Shown piece by piece: positions 7,542-14,987 of a DNA stretch of 39,798 bases; the stretch's first letter is position 1; every line of letters begins with the position of its first letter. A program made the position numbers and the translations under genes. Origin of the DNA: Deltaproteobacteria bacterium (lineage in GTDB: Bacteria > Desulfobacterota > DSM-4660 > Desulfatiglandales > HGW-15); assembly GCA_019308985.1 (NCBI GenBank), contig JAFDHB010000033.1, positions 1 through 39,798 of the forward strand, written 5' to 3'. The notes below the pieces were generated by a model. It did not search any database, had not been told where the DNA came from, and saw nothing but the letters and a program-made list of their open reading frames with translations.

Positions 7542-8240
7542 CTAGCCGATAATCGGAGGCAATATCTTGACACCTGGACCGCCCCCTTTTAGGGCCTCTA
7601 TCAAGACCAGCTTTGCCTCTGAATTCATACCAGGATAAATGACCCTTATCCGCTTCGGCTCCAACCTGGATCTTCTCATCCTGACCATGAGATCAGCCAA
7701 GCGCGCTGCGGGATATATCAATGCCAACCTCCCCTTCTCCCTCAGCACCATCTGTGATGCATCTATGATGTCATCCATGGAGGTCGTTATTTCATGCCTG
7801 GCGATTGCCCTCTCAATATCCGGATTCAGTCTCCCGTTCCTCTTGGGGCGATAGGGGGGATTACATATCACTACATCCGCAATACCCGCCTTCAGCGGTA
7901 CGGATCTCACATCCCCTAACACTACTCCCATCCTCCCATCGAGACCATTCAATCTGACGTTCCTCCCGGCCTGATCCGCCAGGTTCGGCTGTATCTCCAG
8001 GCCCAGGGCAAACCCAACAGGCTTCGTAAGCAGCAACAGGAGTGGTATTATTCCACACCCTGTTCCGATATCGATAAGAAAATCCCCCTTTCTGATTGTG
8101 ACAAACTCCGACAGGAATACAGCATCAACGGAAAAACGATAGCCGGTCTTTGATTGAATCAGCCTGAGTCTGCCCTCCATGAATTCGTCTATGGACTCAC
8201 CTGGTCGCAAGGTTATATTTTTCGGCAACGTCGAAGGCAT
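7542..8240 (-). CDS. TrmN6-like tRNA1(Val) adenine-N6 methyltransferase family protein
   Basis: A class I SAM-dependent methyltransferase of 232 residues. The SAM loop DIGTGCG is at residues 57-63 and the N6-adenine-type catalytic motif NPPY at 127-130. The stretch MEGRLRLIQSKTGYRFSVDA (residues 21-40) matches the TrmN6/YfiC family, which methylates A37 of tRNA-Val in E. coli. NPPY enzymes of this family also include ribosomal or protein methyltransferases, so the substrate is not certain. The ATG at 8240 follows a G-rich stretch. It is transcribed divergently from the amidohydrolase. Confidence 0.85.
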   Translation of the reverse strand: MPSTLPKNITLRPGESIDEFMEGRLRLIQSKTGYRFSVDAVFLSEFVTIRKGDFLIDIGTGCGIIPLLLLLTKPVGFALGLEIQPNLADQAGRNVRLNGLDGRMGVVLGDVRSVPLKAGIADVVICNPPYRPKRNGRLNPDIERAIARHEITTSMDDIIDASQMVLREKGRLALIYPAARLADLMVRMRRSRLEPKRIRVIYPGMNSEAKLVLIEALKGGGPGVKILPPIIG

Positions 8241-8304
8241 TGGCTATAGCTTCCCCCCCGCAAAAGGTCTTTTGGCGCGGCTTCCTCTCCGAAATCCACG
8301 CCCC

Positions 8305-8333
8305 TTGACTCCAATGCTTCAAATATATAAGAT
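8305..8333 (+). promoter_or_regulatory. Predicted promoter of the amidohydrolase gene
   Basis: TTGACT (8305-8310), 17 bases, TAAGAT (8328-8333), about 94 bases before the amidohydrolase start. The intervening leader has an AT-rich, A-tract-bearing sequence and no evident gene. Confidence 0.35.
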
Positions 8334-8426
8334 TTCGCTGCTATCTCAAAGCACTTTGAAAAACTCTTTGAAAAATGCAGCCTCCTTTTAGGATCCAGAT
8401 TCAGTGCAAACAAGTGGCATATTACA

Positions 8427-9770
8427 ATGTTTTCATCCAGTCGAGAGTCTGAGCATCTCCTTGCCCCCAACATTGTTATAGAGGGCGGGGTAGTACTCAC
8501 GATGTGTGAAGGACAAGAGCTTTTGCACAACAGCAGGGTATTGATCAAGGGCGACAAAATCCTTGGGGTCCACCATGCCGAGAAGTCCGCCCCGGTACAC
8601 AAGAATGCCGAGGTAATCGATGCCGGGAACGCTATTGTTATGCCTGGCCTGGTAAATTGCCATGCCCACACGGCCATGACCCTTTTCAGGGGGCTTGCTG
8701 ATGATCTTCCCCTCAAACAGTGGCTGTTTGAAAAAATCTTTCCAGCAGAAGCGCAACACCTCAGCCCTGACACCGTGTATTGGGGAGCCCTTCTGGGATG
8801 CCTGGAGATGATCGCCTCGGGCACTACCAGTGTCGTGGATGGATATTTTTTCCAAGATTCCACGGCCAAGGCATTTCAACAAGCAGGTCTCCGGGCCCTC
8901 GTTGCCCAGGGTGTAATAGACTTCCCTGCACCAGGCGTCCCCGACCCCAATGACAACCTCAAGAAAGGCAGGGACTTCTTGGAAAAGTGGTTTGGGTCCT
9001 CGGACCTGATAACTCCTGGGCTCTTCTGTCATAGCCCGCTTACCTGTTCAGAAAGGACCTTGAGGAAGGCAAGGGCCCTGTCCAATGAGTTTTCTCTTCC
9101 CTTACAGATCCACCTTTCAGAGACAGAGGAAGAGGTCCATGAAATCCTGAATAGGACCGGGACTCGCCCCCTGAAATACCTGGACAAGCTCGGCCTGCTT
9201 TCCCCCGGCCTCATAGCCGCACATGTAATCCATGTGGATCAAGAGGAAATCCATATCCTAGGTCAGAGAGAGGCCAAGGTGGTCCATCTACCCGAGAGCA
9301 ACATGAAGCTTTCATCGGGCCTTGCAAGGATACCCGAAATGATTAACTCCGGTCTCACCCCTGGAGTCGGAACAGACGGCTGCGCGTCCAACAACGATCT
9401 GGATCTCTTCCGGGAAATGGACTCCCTGGCAAAGGTACGCAGGGTCTTCTCCATGGACCCGGTCACGATGACTGCTGATACGGTACTCAAGATGGCCACA
9501 GTCTGGGGGGCAAAGGTCATGGGTCTTGAAAAAGACCTGGGAACGATCGAACCAGGGAAGAAGGCTGACATAATCGTCGTAGACCTTTCAGCTCCCCATA
9601 TGATCCCCCTCTACAGTCCGGTTTCCAATATCGTGTACTCGGCAAACGGAGCGGACGTAAAGGACGTCATCGTAAACGGGAAAATCCTGATGAAGGACAG
9701 GCGTTTCAAGACCCTTGACGCCCATGAAATCATGAAAGAGGTAAAAAAGATAAGCAAGAAAATTGCATAA
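8427..9770 (+). CDS. Amidohydrolase, 5-methylthioadenosine/S-adenosylhomocysteine deaminase type
   Basis: A cytoplasmic metal-dependent deaminase of the TrzN/AtzA/MtaD group, in which most members of this kind deaminate MTA, SAH or related adenosines. Metal ligands are visible in order: HAH at residues 79-81 in MPGLVNCHAHTAMTL, the IHLSETEEEV histidine, the HVIHVD block, and GTDGCASNNDLDLF with the metal-binding Asp. The FRGLADDLPLKQWL segment is typical of the MtaD/SsnA branch. Length is 447 residues, with about 15 residues more than usual at the N-terminus; the start at 8427 is therefore less certain than the rest. It is convergent with the Moco-carrier-like gene. Confidence 0.88.
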   Translation: MFSSSRESEHLLAPNIVIEGGVVLTMCEGQELLHNSRVLIKGDKILGVHHAEKSAPVHKNAEVIDAGNAIVMPGLVNCHAHTAMTLFRGLADDLPLKQWLFEKIFPAEAQHLSPDTVYWGALLGCLEMIASGTTSVVDGYFFQDSTAKAFQQAGLRALVAQGVIDFPAPGVPDPNDNLKKGRDFLEKWFGSSDLITPGLFCHSPLTCSERTLRKARALSNEFSLPLQIHLSETEEEVHEILNRTGTRPLKYLDKLGLLSPGLIAAHVIHVDQEEIHILGQREAKVVHLPESNMKLSSGLARIPEMINSGLTPGVGTDGCASNNDLDLFREMDSLAKVRRVFSMDPVTMTADTVLKMATVWGAKVMGLEKDLGTIEPGKKADIIVVDLSAPHMIPLYSPVSNIVYSANGADVKDVIVNGKILMKDRRFKTLDAHEIMKEVKKISKKIA

Positions 9771-9807
9771 TAGGGTCCCCCGCCGGGGTTCCAGGGACAT
9801 ACTCTTC

Positions 9808-10275
9808 CTATGGAAGCATCAAGAGTTTCTCAGCGACCCCGATCGCCTCAGCGGGACAGCCCACATACTTAACTCCCTCGATGTCCCGCCATGTATCCAG
9901 ACCAATCACGGTTCGCCCGATTTTCAGCGCCAATGCTATTTCAGACAGGGTGCCGTAACCACCTGCAATTGCGATCAGCAGGTCTGATGCCCTTACTACC
10001 AGAAGGTTCCTCCCTTCTCCAAGCCCGGTGGCTATGGGGACAGTGATATAGGGGTTTGAATCTTCCTTCCTCGCCCCCGGCAACAGGCCTATGGTCACGC
10101 CCCCTGCCTCCCTGCACCCCCTGGCAGCCCCTTCCATGACCCCCCCGAGGCCGCCGCACACAAGGGCCCATCCCCTCCGGGCTATCTCAAATCCCACCTC
10201 CCTAGCCGCTGCATATATCTCCTCTGAGCAGGTCCCGGCCCCAATCACTCCGACGATGTGTTCAATGCTTCTCAT
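9808..10275 (-). CDS. LOG-family protein, TIGR00725 / molybdenum cofactor carrier type
   Basis: A Rossmann-fold protein of 155 residues. It has the CGGLGGVMEGAARG block (residues about 40-53) that stands in the place of the PGGxGTxxE motif region of lysine decarboxylase-like LOG proteins, and IAGGYGTLSEIALAL near residue 110. The short length and motif layout match the group named for the algal Moco carrier protein rather than cytokinin-activating LOG. The ATG at 10275 has a GGGGGAG site two bases upstream; longer upstream extension is in repeat DNA and unlikely coding. If it carries a pterin cofactor, the nearby AOR-family enzyme and MoaD-like protein would fit, but that link is inference. 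Confidence 0.8.
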   Translation of the reverse strand: MRSIEHIVGVIGAGTCSEEIYAAAREVGFEIARRGWALVCGGLGGVMEGAARGCREAGGVTIGLLPGARKEDSNPYITVPIATGLGEGRNLLVVRASDLLIAIAGGYGTLSEIALALKIGRTVIGLDTWRDIEGVKYVGCPAEAIGVAEKLLMLP

Positions 10276-10389
10276 TTCTCCCCCTTCCCTCTGACTAAAC
10301 ATCCTGGCCCATCGCAGATCCCGCCTTGGTCCGCCCCACAGAGGGGCTACAGCCCGCAACAAGCAACGATATATTTGGAGAACCCAGAA

Positions 10390-10504
10390 ATCACCGACCA
10401 CCAGTAAAACTGACGGTATGAGGAAGGCCCCAGGATGTGGCCAAAGCGTTGCACCCTATTTCTCGAGAGATGGAAATTCGAATATCGAAGCACGAAATTC
10501 GAAA
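10390..10504 (+). repeat. Dispersed repeat A, copy 1 (115 bp)
   Basis: Nearly identical to 39685-39798, about 29 kb away in the same orientation. It begins ATCACCGACCACCAG and ends in overlapping TTCGAA-type motifs (ATTCGAATATCGAAG). Copy 2 has two perfect internal hairpins, CCACCAGT-AAA-ACTGGTGG and GGCCCC-N5-GGGGCC; both are damaged in copy 1. The similarity may extend further here, since TTTCGAATTTCGAAAT recurs near 10672 after AT-rich sequence. The whole gap 10276-11064 contains no gene that I can support. Confidence 0.85.
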
Positions 10505-10761
10505 TGCTTCCACCAACTCAGCATCCTGAGTAGAGTCGAACGACAGCACCAAATGACATAAATTCTAAGTACTAAGACATTCGTTTAACAGGATATCTCC
10601 TCCCTAAGGTCATTTTCTATGTTTTGAACATTTGGTCCTTCGGATTTGGGATTTGTTTCCTGTTTCTATTTTCGAATTTCGAAATTGTCTTTTCTCAAAA
10701 CGCCTGAAACGGTATAACCCTTTCAATTCTCACCGGCATAGCCGGTGGATTAGTACTGATT

Positions 10762-10872
10762 TAGGAGCCAGGACTCAGAATATTCTTGATCGCGCTTCGC
10801 TCCAACAATCCCCATCATCGGTTCAACATTCGCCAGAGCCCTATTATTCTGGATTCTGACTCCTGGCTCCTG
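10762..10872. repeat. Inverted repeat pair in the gap upstream of the M23 gene
   Basis: TAGGAGCCAGGACTCAGAAT (10762-10781) faces an imperfect complement at 10853-10872 with 18 of 20 positions matching, about 70 bases apart. This could form a long hairpin and resembles the ends of a small non-autonomous element. No protein-coding content is visible between the arms. Confidence 0.65.
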
Positions 10873-11064
10873 GATTCTTCCCGGGCATATCACGGCACAA
10901 CCATTCAACCCTGACTCCCGCCCCGCGGGGAAGGACCAGATTCTCGAATGACCAACAAAATTATTGCCATTGTTCATCTAACCTGCTATTTAACCTCTTA
11001 GCGGCCCACTCACTCTCAGCATGTTGACTGTAACAAGGGTATAGTATATGAGATAAAGAGGACC

Positions 11065-12435
11065 ATGGTAAAGAAGAAAAAGACTATATACATACTGGCA
11101 ATTGTACCAATCATACTGATAGCCTTTGCTGTCGTTTGGTTTCTTGCGGTCATCTTCGAAGGGGAAAGACCCGCCATAAGCACTACTCCTCTCCCAGAGT
11201 TCCTCTCCAAGACGGAAACAATATCCGTGGAGTTTTTCGACCAAAAGCGGGGCCTCAAAGAGGTAACACTGACCCTCAGCCAGGAAGGAAGGGAGATAGT
11301 TATCCTGAGGGAGAAATTTCCTTTCAAGGGCCTCCTCAACCGAAAGGGAGTACACCAATACCGCAAGGATCTCTCCATTGACCCCCTTGACCTTAATCTG
11401 GCCCAGGGCCGGCTGGACATCATCCTAAGGGCCTGGGATTATTCCAGGCGGCGGGGAGGTGACGGAAACTTTGCCCTCCTTCGGAGGAAGATGGTCGTTG
11501 ACACGATACCCCCTGCCATAAGGGCCTTGAGTCGAATGCATAATGTCAACATGGGGGGGGCCGGCCTTGTGGTTTACCAAACATCATCAGATGCCCGTGA
11601 AAGTGGCCTCTTCGTCAACGAGATGTTCTTCAAAGGCTTCCCTGCCATGGAAAGGGCCGAAGAGGGGATGCACGTGGTATATTTTGCCGTCCCCCAAGAT
11701 CTTTCCTCTGAACCATCCATCCTCCTGTGGGCCAAGGACAGGGCCGCAAATGTCTCAAAATCCGGGTTTTATTACCATATCCGCAGGAAGAAGTTCCGTC
11801 GTGAAGTAATCAACCTCACTGATAGGTTTCTCAAAAAGGTGCTCCCCTATTTCTCCTGGTATTCCTTTGATCCCGGAACCACAGATATCCAGAAGTACCT
11901 GACAATAAACAGAGAGCTGAGAAAGGAAAACCACAAGAGGCTTTTGGAGTTGAAGGATAGGTCAGACCCCCAGAGGATGTGGGAAGGTAAATTTTTGAGG
12001 CTAAGGAACGCGGCCACCATGGCAAGATTCGGGGACAGGCGATTCTATCTTTATAAGGGGAAGAAGGTCGATGAACAGGTACATCTCGGTGTAGACCTCG
12101 CTTCGCTGGCCAATTCTCCGGTTCCGGCCGCCAACCACGGCAGAGTCATATTTGCAGGCACCTTGGGAATATACGGCAATACAGTGGTCCTGGATCATGG
12201 ACAGGGACTCATGTCCCTGTACGGGCACCTCAGCAAGATCGATGTTGACCCTGGACAGACAGTCAGAAAAGGCGATTTTATCGGCCGTACGGGCCAAAGC
12301 GGCCTTGCTGGCGGAGACCACCTCCATTTCGCAATGATGGTCAACGGGATTTTCGTAAACCCCATAGAATGGTGGGACGACCATTGGATCCGGGATAATA
12401 TAGCAAGAAAACTCGCCCTTCTCAAGACCAAGTAA
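11065..12435 (+). CDS. Membrane-anchored M23 family (LytM) metallopeptidase
   Basis: A 456-residue cell-wall endopeptidase-type protein that cleaves or senses peptidoglycan crosslinks in the periplasm. A basic start (MVKKKKT) and one membrane helix at residues about 8-30 anchor it. A beta-rich region of about 300 residues follows, then the M23 domain at about 335-440. The zinc and catalytic residues are present: HxxxD with His340 and Asp344, and HLH with His419 and His421; YGHL lies between them. All ligands being present, it should be an active enzyme and not a degenerate regulator. The ATG at 11065 has GAGG upstream. It is convergent with iclR, 37 bp apart. Confidence 0.92.
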   Translation: MVKKKKTIYILAIVPIILIAFAVVWFLAVIFEGERPAISTTPLPEFLSKTETISVEFFDQKRGLKEVTLTLSQEGREIVILREKFPFKGLLNRKGVHQYRKDLSIDPLDLNLAQGRLDIILRAWDYSRRRGGDGNFALLRRKMVVDTIPPAIRALSRMHNVNMGGAGLVVYQTSSDARESGLFVNEMFFKGFPAMERAEEGMHVVYFAVPQDLSSEPSILLWAKDRAANVSKSGFYYHIRRKKFRREVINLTDRFLKKVLPYFSWYSFDPGTTDIQKYLTINRELRKENHKRLLELKDRSDPQRMWEGKFLRLRNAATMARFGDRRFYLYKGKKVDEQVHLGVDLASLANSPVPAANHGRVIFAGTLGIYGNTVVLDHGQGLMSLYGHLSKIDVDPGQTVRKGDFIGRTGQSGLAGGDHLHFAMMVNGIFVNPIEWWDDHWIRDNIARKLALLKTK

Positions 12436-12472
12436 GGCGATAAACAGCTCACGTATCCCAAATCAGCTATCG

Positions 12473-13234
12473 TCATCGCCCTTTGATCTTGTTGCCTATG
12501 AGTCGGGCGGCATTCTTTGTCTCCCTTATTAGTTGCCCCATCTTGCGTTCGTCCATCGCCGCCTTGAAACCCACCACGTATATGGTGGAGATCATGTCCC
12601 CTTCTCCTTCTATTGGAGCGGCCACGGCCCGCACCCCCATTAGGTATTCTTCGTCATCTATGGCATAACCATTCTGCCTTGCCGTCTTTATCGCTTGGAT
12701 ATATTTTTCGGGGTCGGTGATGCTCTTTTCCGTGTACCTTGGAAGACCCTTTGATCTTATGATTTCCAAGGCCTTTCCTTCGTCCATGGATGCAAGGACA
12801 ACCTTTCCGGTCGCCCCGGCAAGGATGGGGATCGTGGTGCCCCTGGGAGAAGTAATCTTCAGTTCCTTCCTGGACTCCACGATATCAAGTATTGTGATAT
12901 GTTCTCCGTTCAAGATGCCGAGAAAGACAGTTTCATCTGTCTTTTCCATTAACTCCTCCATGATCGGCCTTGCAACATCCTTCAGGTCAATCTGCGAGTA
13001 GGCCAACCTCCCCAACTCGATCAACGTAGGGCCAGTAACAAACTTCTTTGTGTGAGGGTCCCTCCTCACCGCGCCCAATTCCTCGAGTGCAAAGGTAATA
13101 CCATGGACACTGCTCTTTGCCATGGCTAACTTCCTGGCGATTTCGCTTATTCCCAGGCCGTTCCTGGAGCCAGAAATCGCTTTAAGTATGTCGAAGGCCC
13201 TTTTTACGGAGGGGGCTATGTATCCTTTTTCCAT
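12473..13234 (-). CDS. IclR-family transcriptional regulator
   Basis: A 253-residue repressor/activator with an N-terminal winged helix (residues about 9-60, including LGISEIARKLAMAKSSVHGI) and a C-terminal IclR ligand-binding domain (residues about 80-250, with GATGKVVLAS and GYAIDDEEYLMGVRAVAAPI). IclR proteins usually sense a pathway substrate or product. It diverges from the aldehyde oxidoreductase operon. The palindrome GTTCACCATGTTGAAC lies immediately before its ATG and overlaps its ribosome binding site; the same palindrome type occurs twice more in front of the operon genes. Control of itself and of that operon is therefore likely; the ligand is unknown. Confidence 0.93.
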   Translation of the reverse strand: MEKGYIAPSVKRAFDILKAISGSRNGLGISEIARKLAMAKSSVHGITFALEELGAVRRDPHTKKFVTGPTLIELGRLAYSQIDLKDVARPIMEELMEKTDETVFLGILNGEHITILDIVESRKELKITSPRGTTIPILAGATGKVVLASMDEGKALEIIRSKGLPRYTEKSITDPEKYIQAIKTARQNGYAIDDEEYLMGVRAVAAPIEGEGDMISTIYVVGFKAAMDERKMGQLIRETKNAARLIGNKIKGR

Positions 13235-13235
13235 T

Positions 13236-13291
13236 GTTCACCATGTTGAACCGCATTCCAAATCTATAATTCCGCTCGGATTTATTGTCAA
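13236..13291 (-). promoter_or_regulatory. Promoter and candidate operator of the iclR gene
   Basis: On the minus strand TTGACA (13291-13286), 17 bases, TATAGA (13268-13263): a strong sigma70-type promoter with start near 13256. The palindrome GTTCA-CCATGT-TGAAC fills 13236-13251, just downstream of the predicted start and touching the ATG. Occupancy there would block transcription and also hide the GGTGA ribosome binding site, fitting autorepression. Confidence 0.7.
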
Positions 13292-13359
13292 GCAGTTTCT
13301 TGACTCCTTTTGCTTGGAGAGGCGTATTTTGGGCTGTCGCGTCCAACGCACTGTTTTCC

Positions 13360-13416
13360 TTGACACCAGCCCTTTTTCTGATATCATAGTTCGCCGGTAT
13401 GTTCATAGTGTTGAAC
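13360..13416 (+). promoter_or_regulatory. Promoter and candidate IclR operator of the redox operon
   Basis: TTGACA (13360-13365), 16 bases, TATCAT (13382-13387). The palindrome GTTCA-TAGTGT-TGAAC occupies 13401-13416, about seven bases after the predicted start, the same placement as at the iclR promoter. The first gene begins at 13460 after GGGAGG. Confidence 0.7.
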
Positions 13417-13459
13417 CTCTTTCCCGCCCTTGACGCTTTCCTATGAACCGGGAGGTATA

Positions 13460-14050
13460 ATGGATTTTGCTTTCATCGTGGAGGGGCCCCTTCTCTGGTT
13501 CGCGTTCATTGCCTTGATTTCCGCCATCGTCATGAGACTGATCTTTTTTACTATCGCCATTGTTACCACCAGCAGACAGAGAGACGGTTTATGGTCCGGT
13601 GATATCGGGATCTTTTTTCGTCTCTTCATGCCTTTTCACAGGGCCGCCCTGAAAAAACCTTTTTATTCTCTGGCTCGTTACATCTTTCATTATTGTCTCA
13701 TCGCGGTTCCCGTCTGGTACAGCGGACATATAAGCCTGTGGGCCGAGTCCAGGTTCGAATGGGAATGGGCGGGATTGCCTGATACCCTGATCGACTGGAT
13801 GACCCTCCTGATCATAGCTCTCGCCCTCTATTTCCTCCTTAGAAGGATAATACCCTCTTCCATAAGGGCTTCCTCCCATGCTTCGGACTATGCGATTATC
13901 GCCTTGGCCGCCCTGCCCTTTGTCACGGGGTATTTCTTGACCCATGGAACGCTTGATGGGATAACCTTTCTTAGTGAAAATATGACTACCATTCATATTC
14001 TCTCAGGGGAAGTGATGCCGGGAAAGGTGTACGGGTTGCGCCTCCTGTGA
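13460..14050 (+). CDS. NarI-like polytopic membrane subunit, probable quinone-linked cytochrome b type
   Basis: About 196 residues with five hydrophobic segments (approximately 8-35, 67-90, 108-128, 142-162 and a short C-terminal one). The layout, with histidines at several helix ends (FHRAAL, FHYCLI, THGTLD, IHILSGE), resembles the gamma subunit of nitrate reductase and related heme b anchors that exchange electrons with menaquinone. The ATG at 13460 follows GGGAGG. The frame ends soon after IHILSGEVM, in the overlap with the out-of-frame FeS coding sequence. A +1 shift near 14026 would extend this protein straight into that FeS domain. Heme ligands cannot be assigned with certainty. Confidence 0.75.
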   Translation: MDFAFIVEGPLLWFAFIALISAIVMRLIFFTIAIVTTSRQRDGLWSGDIGIFFRLFMPFHRAALKKPFYSLARYIFHYCLIAVPVWYSGHISLWAESRFEWEWAGLPDTLIDWMTLLIIALALYFLLRRIIPSSIRASSHASDYAIIALAALPFVTGYFLTHGTLDGITFLSENMTTIHILSGEVMPGKVYGLRLL

Positions 14051-14465
14051 AATAAGTTGCCCTACGGAGACATTGGAGACTACCGATTCAGGCAACCTCC
14101 GGATCTTTACCTATTCCCATTACCAATGCATTTGCTGCGGTGCATGTGTGAACGCCTGCCCGGAAAACGCCGCTGAACTCAGGCACGAAGTAGATCTTAG
14201 GAGGTTTTTTCAAATGGCCGCCAAGTACAAGATCAGGTCAGTCGAACTCGAATCCTGCAAGAACTGCGGATCTCTGTTTGCCCCTGAGCCCCAGCTGGAC
14301 AAAGTTGAAAGCAACTTCCCCTTTGATTATCTCCGGCTCTGCCCTACGTGCAGGAAACTGCGGCATAGGGATATTATCGGAAGGATATCACCATGGACCC
14401 GGAAACCTGACAGGAAACAGGAACAGGAAAAGCAACCCGATGTTGTTCAGCATGATGAACCATAG
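14016..14465 (+). CDS. 4Fe-4S ferredoxin-type protein, 5' end out of frame with upstream gene
   Basis: Two 4Fe-4S motifs and a later zinc/cluster-type cysteine set. Cluster motif one (CTGCASCEISCP, beginning at 14028) lies upstream of any usable start codon in this frame: no ATG, GTG or TTG occurs between the in-frame TGA at 14013 and the motif. A TTG at 14073 would give a protein lacking that motif. Motif two is CICCGACVNACP, and CKNCGSLFAP plus CPTC follow. The pattern resembles NuoI/HycF-like electron-transfer subunits. Reading the upstream membrane gene with a +1 shift gives PGKCTGCASCE, a seamless join. So this is either the second half of a frameshifted or fused gene, or a sequencing indel. 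Confidence 0.75.
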   Translation, partial: CRERCTGCASCEISCPTETLETTDSGNLRIFTYSHYQCICCGACVNACPENAAELRHEVDLRRFFQMAAKYKIRSVELESCKNCGSLFAPEPQLDKVESNFPFDYLRLCPTCRKLRHRDIIGRISPWTRKPDRKQEQEKQPDVVQHDEP

Positions 14466-14576
14466 AATATGTGGCTGGAATCCGGCCTGGGAATTCTTGA
14501 TGTAGATTCATTTGCTCATGAACATCTCAGTGAAAAAATGCCGCCTTTTGCTGTGGAAAAAGGGGTCTTTTTCCCC

Positions 14577-14635
14577 TTGACAAGCAATGGAGCTATGTTA
14601 ACATAACCCACACAGCCGGGTTCATGATCGTGAAC
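14577..14635 (+). promoter_or_regulatory. Internal promoter and third candidate IclR operator
   Basis: TTGACA (14577-14582), 16 bases, TAACAT (14599-14604), then GTTCA-TGATCG-TGAAC at 14620-14635. The same order and spacing as at the two other copies, so zinc-ribbon, AOR and ferredoxin genes may have their own IclR-controlled start. A GGGG-TCTTTTT-CCCC stem at about 14561-14576 lies just before it and may separate the two transcription units. The rest of the gap 14466-14722 shows no gene. Confidence 0.6.
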
Positions 14636-14722
14636 GCGGTCACGCTCCGTTTACGTGGTGTCACCCCCCGAATTGTAATACTTAGAGGAATTGACAACCT
14701 TCATCACTAAAGGAGGAATCAA

Positions 14723-14986
14723 ATGGTAGGAGAGAAAAAAGACCTTTCTACGGCTGAGAGCCTTCGCAAGACTAGGACCTATGGCAAGGTTCGCTGCCTT
14801 AACCCCAGTTGCATGGGGAGACTCCAGCCTGAAAAAGGCGCAAAGACGGTCAAGTGCCCTAATTGTGGTCTTGAATACCGTGTGGCATGGATAAAACCGG
14901 ATTTTCCCAGGATCAGAGGCCCGGTATGGGATGTTAACAGAAAGATAGCTCAAGAGGCAACGAAAGCAAAGAGGGAGGGAAAGTGA
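14723..14986 (+). CDS. Small zinc-ribbon protein preceding AOR
   Basis: An 87-residue basic protein with CLNPSC and CPNC (residues about 25-48), which should form one zinc or iron site; the C-terminal third is helical and lysine-rich. AAAGGAGG stands before the ATG. One base separates its stop from the start of the aldehyde oxidoreductase gene, so the two proteins should be made together. I do not recognise a named family. A role in docking or maturing the oxidoreductase would fit the position, but nothing in the sequence proves it. Confidence 0.75.
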   Translation: MVGEKKDLSTAESLRKTRTYGKVRCLNPSCMGRLQPEKGAKTVKCPNCGLEYRVAWIKPDFPRIRGPVWDVNRKIAQEATKAKREGK

Positions 14987-14987
14987 A

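Noticed and set aside
10750..10977. 75-codon minus-strand frame in the gap before the M23 gene
   Set aside because: It lies over the inverted repeat pair, with no motif and no ribosome binding site.
14561..14576. Terminator before the internal AOR promoter
   Set aside because: GGGG-TCTTTTT-CCCC is a short stem with its T-run in the loop; not enough to call.
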